A stretch of 17,885 nucleotides of DNA from NCBI GenBank assembly GCA_050014815.1, contig JBEKCP010000045.1, forward strand, positions 1-17,885, read 5' to 3'. Below are positions 15,901 through 17,885 of this stretch, piece by piece. Source of the DNA: JBEKCP01 sp050014815 (GTDB lineage: Bacteria > Planctomycetota > Planctomycetia > Pirellulales > Thermoguttaceae). The translations under genes were made by a program, and so were the position numbers. The notes beneath the pieces were generated by a model, which was not told the DNA's origin, searched no databases, and saw nothing but the letters and a program-made list of their open reading frames with translations. Numbering within the stretch: position 1 is the stretch's first letter; the number at the start of each line of letters is the position of its first letter.

Positions 15901-17617
15901 GAAACACGGTCGGCCCCTCCGCAAGCACCGTGGTCCACGTCAGCGGCTCGGCTCCGGCGATGTTTGCCCCAAGACGGTCCTGGCTTTGGATCAGGCGAAC
16001 ACCGGTGGCGGGAACCACTTCGGCCAAAGCGGCGGCATCCTGCTCCGGTCCGAACCGCTGCCCGAAGGGTCCCACCATCTGCCAGACGGGCCAATGGAAC
16101 CAACCCCCCGCGCTGCCAAGCACGGCCACCCCGTCCTTGATTTCCAGCGCCCTGGTGCCCAGCGAAGGACTATCGCGGCCGACATCGCTTTCGGGCCGAG
16201 CACGGGAGGACTTCTCATCGGCCGGCGACGCACACCAGGCGACGGCCTGGCGGGCAAAGTCGGCCACGGCGGCCGGATCGGGTTGGTCGCCCCAGGCCGG
16301 CTGTGCCACGGCCGTCTGCCGCCGCGCCTCGTCTAGCGGCAGGCCGGGATGGGTCAGCGCCAAGTGCAGCGCGCGGATTTCGGCTGCCAGCGCGCCAGCC
16401 ATGCCCGCCAGACCCGGCACATCGTTGGGCACGTTGGCGGAGGGCGCCGGCCCAAGCGGCTCGACCGCCAACGCCATGCCCACGACGGTGCCCATGCGCT
16501 CGCCCAGGTCGCCGGAGGTGCGGTGCCGGCCGGTCGCCAGTTGCCCCGCCGTGCCCACGATCCGCCCCGACCACTTGCCCATCGGGTTCTCGTTGACCGT
16601 GACGCCGTCTTTTTCGCCATAGCCCATCAAGGTCTCTTTCTTGCCTTCGGCGTCGTATTGGCCGACGACCCTGCCGCCGGCGATGGCGGCATTCACGCCA
16701 TAGACCACGGTGAGGGGTGCGACCTGCCAGGTCTTGCCGCCGCCCCAGGGTCCCCAGCCGTCCTGGTGTAGCCACACCGTCAACTCGCCCGTCAGTTTCC
16801 CGTCGCGGAATCGCAACTGGCTAGCGTCGGCCTCGTGGAAGCCGCCGTTCCAAGTGGGCGTAGTGACTTTCACGGGCGTCAGCGGGCTGCTGGGCAATTG
16901 CAGTCGCAACACCACCGGACGGAGCAACCACTGCTGGCCGCCCTTCGGTGGCTTCTTCGCCGCGGAGATCGGCCAGCGCACGCCGTCTTCGATCACCAGC
17001 TCGATCAGCCAGGCGCCCGGTTCGATCGCCACCTCGATCTCGTGGACCACCTTGCGCGGCCGCGCGTTGCCGCTGGGCACAAAGCGGTCCCAATAGGTCA
17101 GCCACGTGCCCGGCGGCTGCCGGTCGGAGATCGTTTGATCGTAGCCGTACGTCACTTGCAGGGGGCCGGAGAGCCGGCCGTCGGTCCAGCGGAGCCCGAC
17201 AGCGTCGGCCGGGTGGGCCAGACCGCCGCGCCAGTCCCCGCCCGTCCCGTTGCCCAGATAGAAGCCGCGCCATTCGGGCATGGTCGATTGCGACCAGCCG
17301 GGCACTTGCACATAGGCCGGCTGCCAGCGGTTGCCCGTGCGGCGGAGCACCGCCAGCGCGTCGTCGTGATCGGCCGCACCGGCCAGTTCCAGTCGCAACT
17401 CGGTCCACGCGCCGCTGGCACGGTCAGCCGCCTGGCGCGATTCGAGGCTCGTGCGCAACGACTGCTCGATCGCCGCCAAGCGCCGGCAGCCTTCGCGCGC
17501 GGCGGCCAATGGACCAGCGGCGCCCTTGGTTTCGGCGGCCCCGGCGATGATGGGGAAGGGCACATGGATAGATAGGGTCAAGAGGCCCAGCAACCATGCG
17601 ACGGTGGTGGATTTCAC
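12968..17617 (-). CDS. Giant exported PQQ-like beta-propeller mosaic protein (1549 aa)
   Basis: The start is GTG with GGAG 9 bases upstream and a signal peptide (MKSTTVAWLLGLLTLSIHVP to about A28). About residues 35-95 are helical. Residues about 115-245 and 255-385 look like two copies of one beta-rich module: GLRWTDGRLSGPLQVTYGYD is echoed by QLRFRDGKLTGELTVWLHQD. About 505-670 resembles a PA14/jelly-roll region of secreted proteins (WYATARLRTEATVEACFALE, GDGAQAFLDGRPIW, LEKGEHTLLVRLLHDR). Residues about 690-1090 form a PQQ-type propeller with one textbook blade motif, LHAVDPATGKVLWV (A-x-D-x-x-T-G-K-x-x-W). About 1310-1470 is another sandwich-like part (GEIDVPADGVLYVAAASQGS, KWHLDGTAIQ, LSKGKHVLCIAVGSEA), and about 1500-1549 a charged helical tail. 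No haem-binding CxxCH is present. It lies 42 bases after the partial upstream gene. It looks like a large surface or periplasmic binding protein; the ligand is unknown. Confidence 0.8.
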   Translation of the reverse strand: MKSTTVAWLLGLLTLSIHVPFPIIAGAAETKGAAGPLAAAREGCRRLAAIEQSLRTSLESRQAADRASGAWTELRLELAGAADHDDALAVLRRTGNRWQPAYVQVPGWSQSTMPEWRGFYLGNGTGGDWRGGLAHPADAVGLRWTDGRLSGPLQVTYGYDQTISDRQPPGTWLTYWDRFVPSGNARPRKVVHEIEVAIEPGAWLIELVIEDGVRWPISAAKKPPKGGQQWLLRPVVLRLQLPSSPLTPVKVTTPTWNGGFHEADASQLRFRDGKLTGELTVWLHQDGWGPWGGGKTWQVAPLTVVYGVNAAIAGGRVVGQYDAEGKKETLMGYGEKDGVTVNENPMGKWSGRIVGTAGQLATGRHRTSGDLGERMGTVVGMALAVEPLGPAPSANVPNDVPGLAGMAGALAAEIRALHLALTHPGLPLDEARRQTAVAQPAWGDQPDPAAVADFARQAVAWCASPADEKSSRARPESDVGRDSPSLGTRALEIKDGVAVLGSAGGWFHWPVWQMVGPFGQRFGPEQDAAALAEVVPATGVRLIQSQDRLGANIAGAEPLTWTTVLAEGPTVFPPVKQTILYTRFNGSIWYATARLRTEATVEACFALESGDGAQAFLDGRPIWSQAMRAWRTRPAGRHLVPVRLEKGEHTLLVRLLHDRNASWFQLAISPRVPAPGKVADTLPAAPSSGNPPLAWDLAGGRNVAWRNEALAGSRRPLVQGGRLFVTAGNHLHAVDPATGKVLWVRALGEAAAGKGQPSTHAPVGDGAHVYAQGAAGTAFSFTPEGVERWKADTGLANGVISVLHDRVVVEGVPGQKGKSAGTGVVALDAATGKETGRWKFAAAYDPAHAAAIVVPGAKRTHGAYLCSAGMLIDVLDDGGTRRLDIDWPGSNDDGSTRYGPGITSTAFTYCQYRDRLFVCSQTGIDALQFWPGPDGRLAYGMRWMVNLMVSGFFGFPAAAVCDGERLHVWHALLSHGPHCPDPFVELYAYDAQTGAVVDRLARIHLGRPHAGMGPRIAPALAQGRLYLLESGGGDAGDGTVSVVGAGPNLKSLANNAVDRGTSSLVVAGDRLVLRSEKGLFAVVLGGDGRRWQAETVARTLLRHVGPPPLATAIPRPKPITDLMPDINTPVTVFLNGLSPTCWIGAGPFAPGELPGDEVLAALRPRVGDALRSGGSGPKFQPLTRAHAYRDPPRYKRQHELQGTGDIVPVFSAHLDPSALAGPNGSALFYALIDAQRDRLVLPRLKGRGLTLWVSGHKAAADHPLYLSPGLHPVLLRVDPEHFLAGAREDDAVPPVDVDKALAAGKLKPVWPAAWRVAGPVPADLPPLEGDALRSVPADTLSVAGHAFRTFDVPIKNNAAMLLGLMDLLPGQPLRVDFDQDAYRSNTLRIGMPHVAYAYGEIDVPADGVLYVAAASQGSMKWHLDGTAIQVAPTDSAFQPFAVRLSKGKHVLCIAVGSEARAWSLTSVGGFSAAPDSLAEFRVTPKLAPPAPDVRVDPALVELPLLEGRLEHWRRRATAARAELEAILRELPATPYAEQAQRLLEAIKAE

Positions 17618-17659
17618 AGTGTGTCACTCCGCAGAAGGTGGTTGGGAATCGGTCCCCGC

Positions 17660-17885
17660 TCATGGTCCAAGAATCAGCTTCTCACCGTCAAACCGGATGG
17701 ACAGTTTGCCGACCTTGACGGCATTGTCTTCGGCCTGCACCTCGGGCGGGGCCCCCTTCTGCAGGGTCATCACGTAGAACTTTCGCCCGCCCGCCTCCAC
17801 GACGCTGGTCTTCGTAGCCGCGCCGGACTTGCCCTTTTGGTCGCCGATCTGGGCGGGCATGATCTCGGTCCACTTGCCCGTCTGA
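17660..17885 (-). CDS. C-terminal end of an unrecognised gene (runs off right edge)
   Basis: The frame is open from the window edge and ends at 17660, giving about 74 residues: QTGKWTEIMPAQIGDQKGKS, then TKTSVVEAGGRKFYVMTLQK and VKVGKLSIRFDGEKLILGP. An ATG lies at 17858-17860, but the sense continues upstream of it without a stop, so this is most likely the end of a longer protein. The strand pattern with a final V-G-x-x-x-I-x-F-D-G resembles the beta-sheet C-terminal part of heparinase II/III-like and related secreted proteins, but that is a guess on too little sequence. It ends 42 bases before the 1549-residue gene and is probably in the same transcript. Confidence 0.55.
   Translation of the reverse strand, partial: QTGKWTEIMPAQIGDQKGKSGAATKTSVVEAGGRKFYVMTLQKGAPPEVQAEDNAVKVGKLSIRFDGEKLILGP

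Noticed and set aside
458..17617. The PQQ-type proteins as true quinoprotein dehydrogenases
   Set aside because: No CxxCH haem motif or recognisable catalytic pocket was seen. The blades fit the broad PQQ-like/BamB-type repeat class, which is mostly structural or binding.

Overview
The window is GC-rich and, as far as I can read it, codes on one strand only: every gene I can support runs right to left on the minus strand. The content points to a member of the Planctomycetota, or a near relative in the PVC group. The signs are several long exported PQQ-like beta-propeller proteins, one carrying a methyltransferase-like N-terminus typical of planctomycete propeller proteins; an ECF sigma factor with the planctomycete-style region 2; and exported DUF5107/TPR and CBM9-like proteins. 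This is inferred from protein style, because there is no rRNA or other marker gene. I see no tRNA, rRNA, CRISPR array or complete insertion sequence.

In the order of transcription: (1) 17885-17660 is the C-terminal end of an unrecognised gene. (2) 17617-12968 is a 1549-residue exported mosaic with a duplicated N-terminal beta module, a PA14/jelly-roll-like region, a PQQ propeller, a second sandwich-like region and a helical tail. (3) 12790-12296 is a glucosamine-6-phosphate deaminase (nagB) cut off directly after its catalytic loop. (4) 12129-11302 is an IclR-family regulator whose best promoter lies inside the end of the broken nagB and overlaps a 17-bp palindrome. (5) 11203-458 is a run of six closely spaced genes, nearly all with export signals: a tandem DJ-1/PfpI protein, a CBM9-like protein, a 1085-residue methyltransferase-like/PQQ protein, an FN3 protein, a DUF5107-TPR protein, a broken PQQ-type gene and a 411-residue PQQ-like protein. 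(6) 223-1 is the N-terminus of an ECF sigma factor.

Working model, which is inference: genes 10139-3981 and perhaps on to 458 form a regulated unit under the IclR-type regulator. They encode surface or periplasmic proteins that bind or process a carbohydrate or other organic ligand. The DUF5107 and CBM9-like folds and the aminosugar enzyme next door hint at a sugar-related role. No glycoside hydrolase, lyase, sulfatase or transporter is present, so this is not a recognisable polysaccharide-utilisation locus. Two of the genes are broken (nagB and the 1709-2258 gene), which suggests that the locus has been rearranged. The palindromes before nagB and iclR share the half-site GGTTA/TAACC and are candidate operators for a common regulator.
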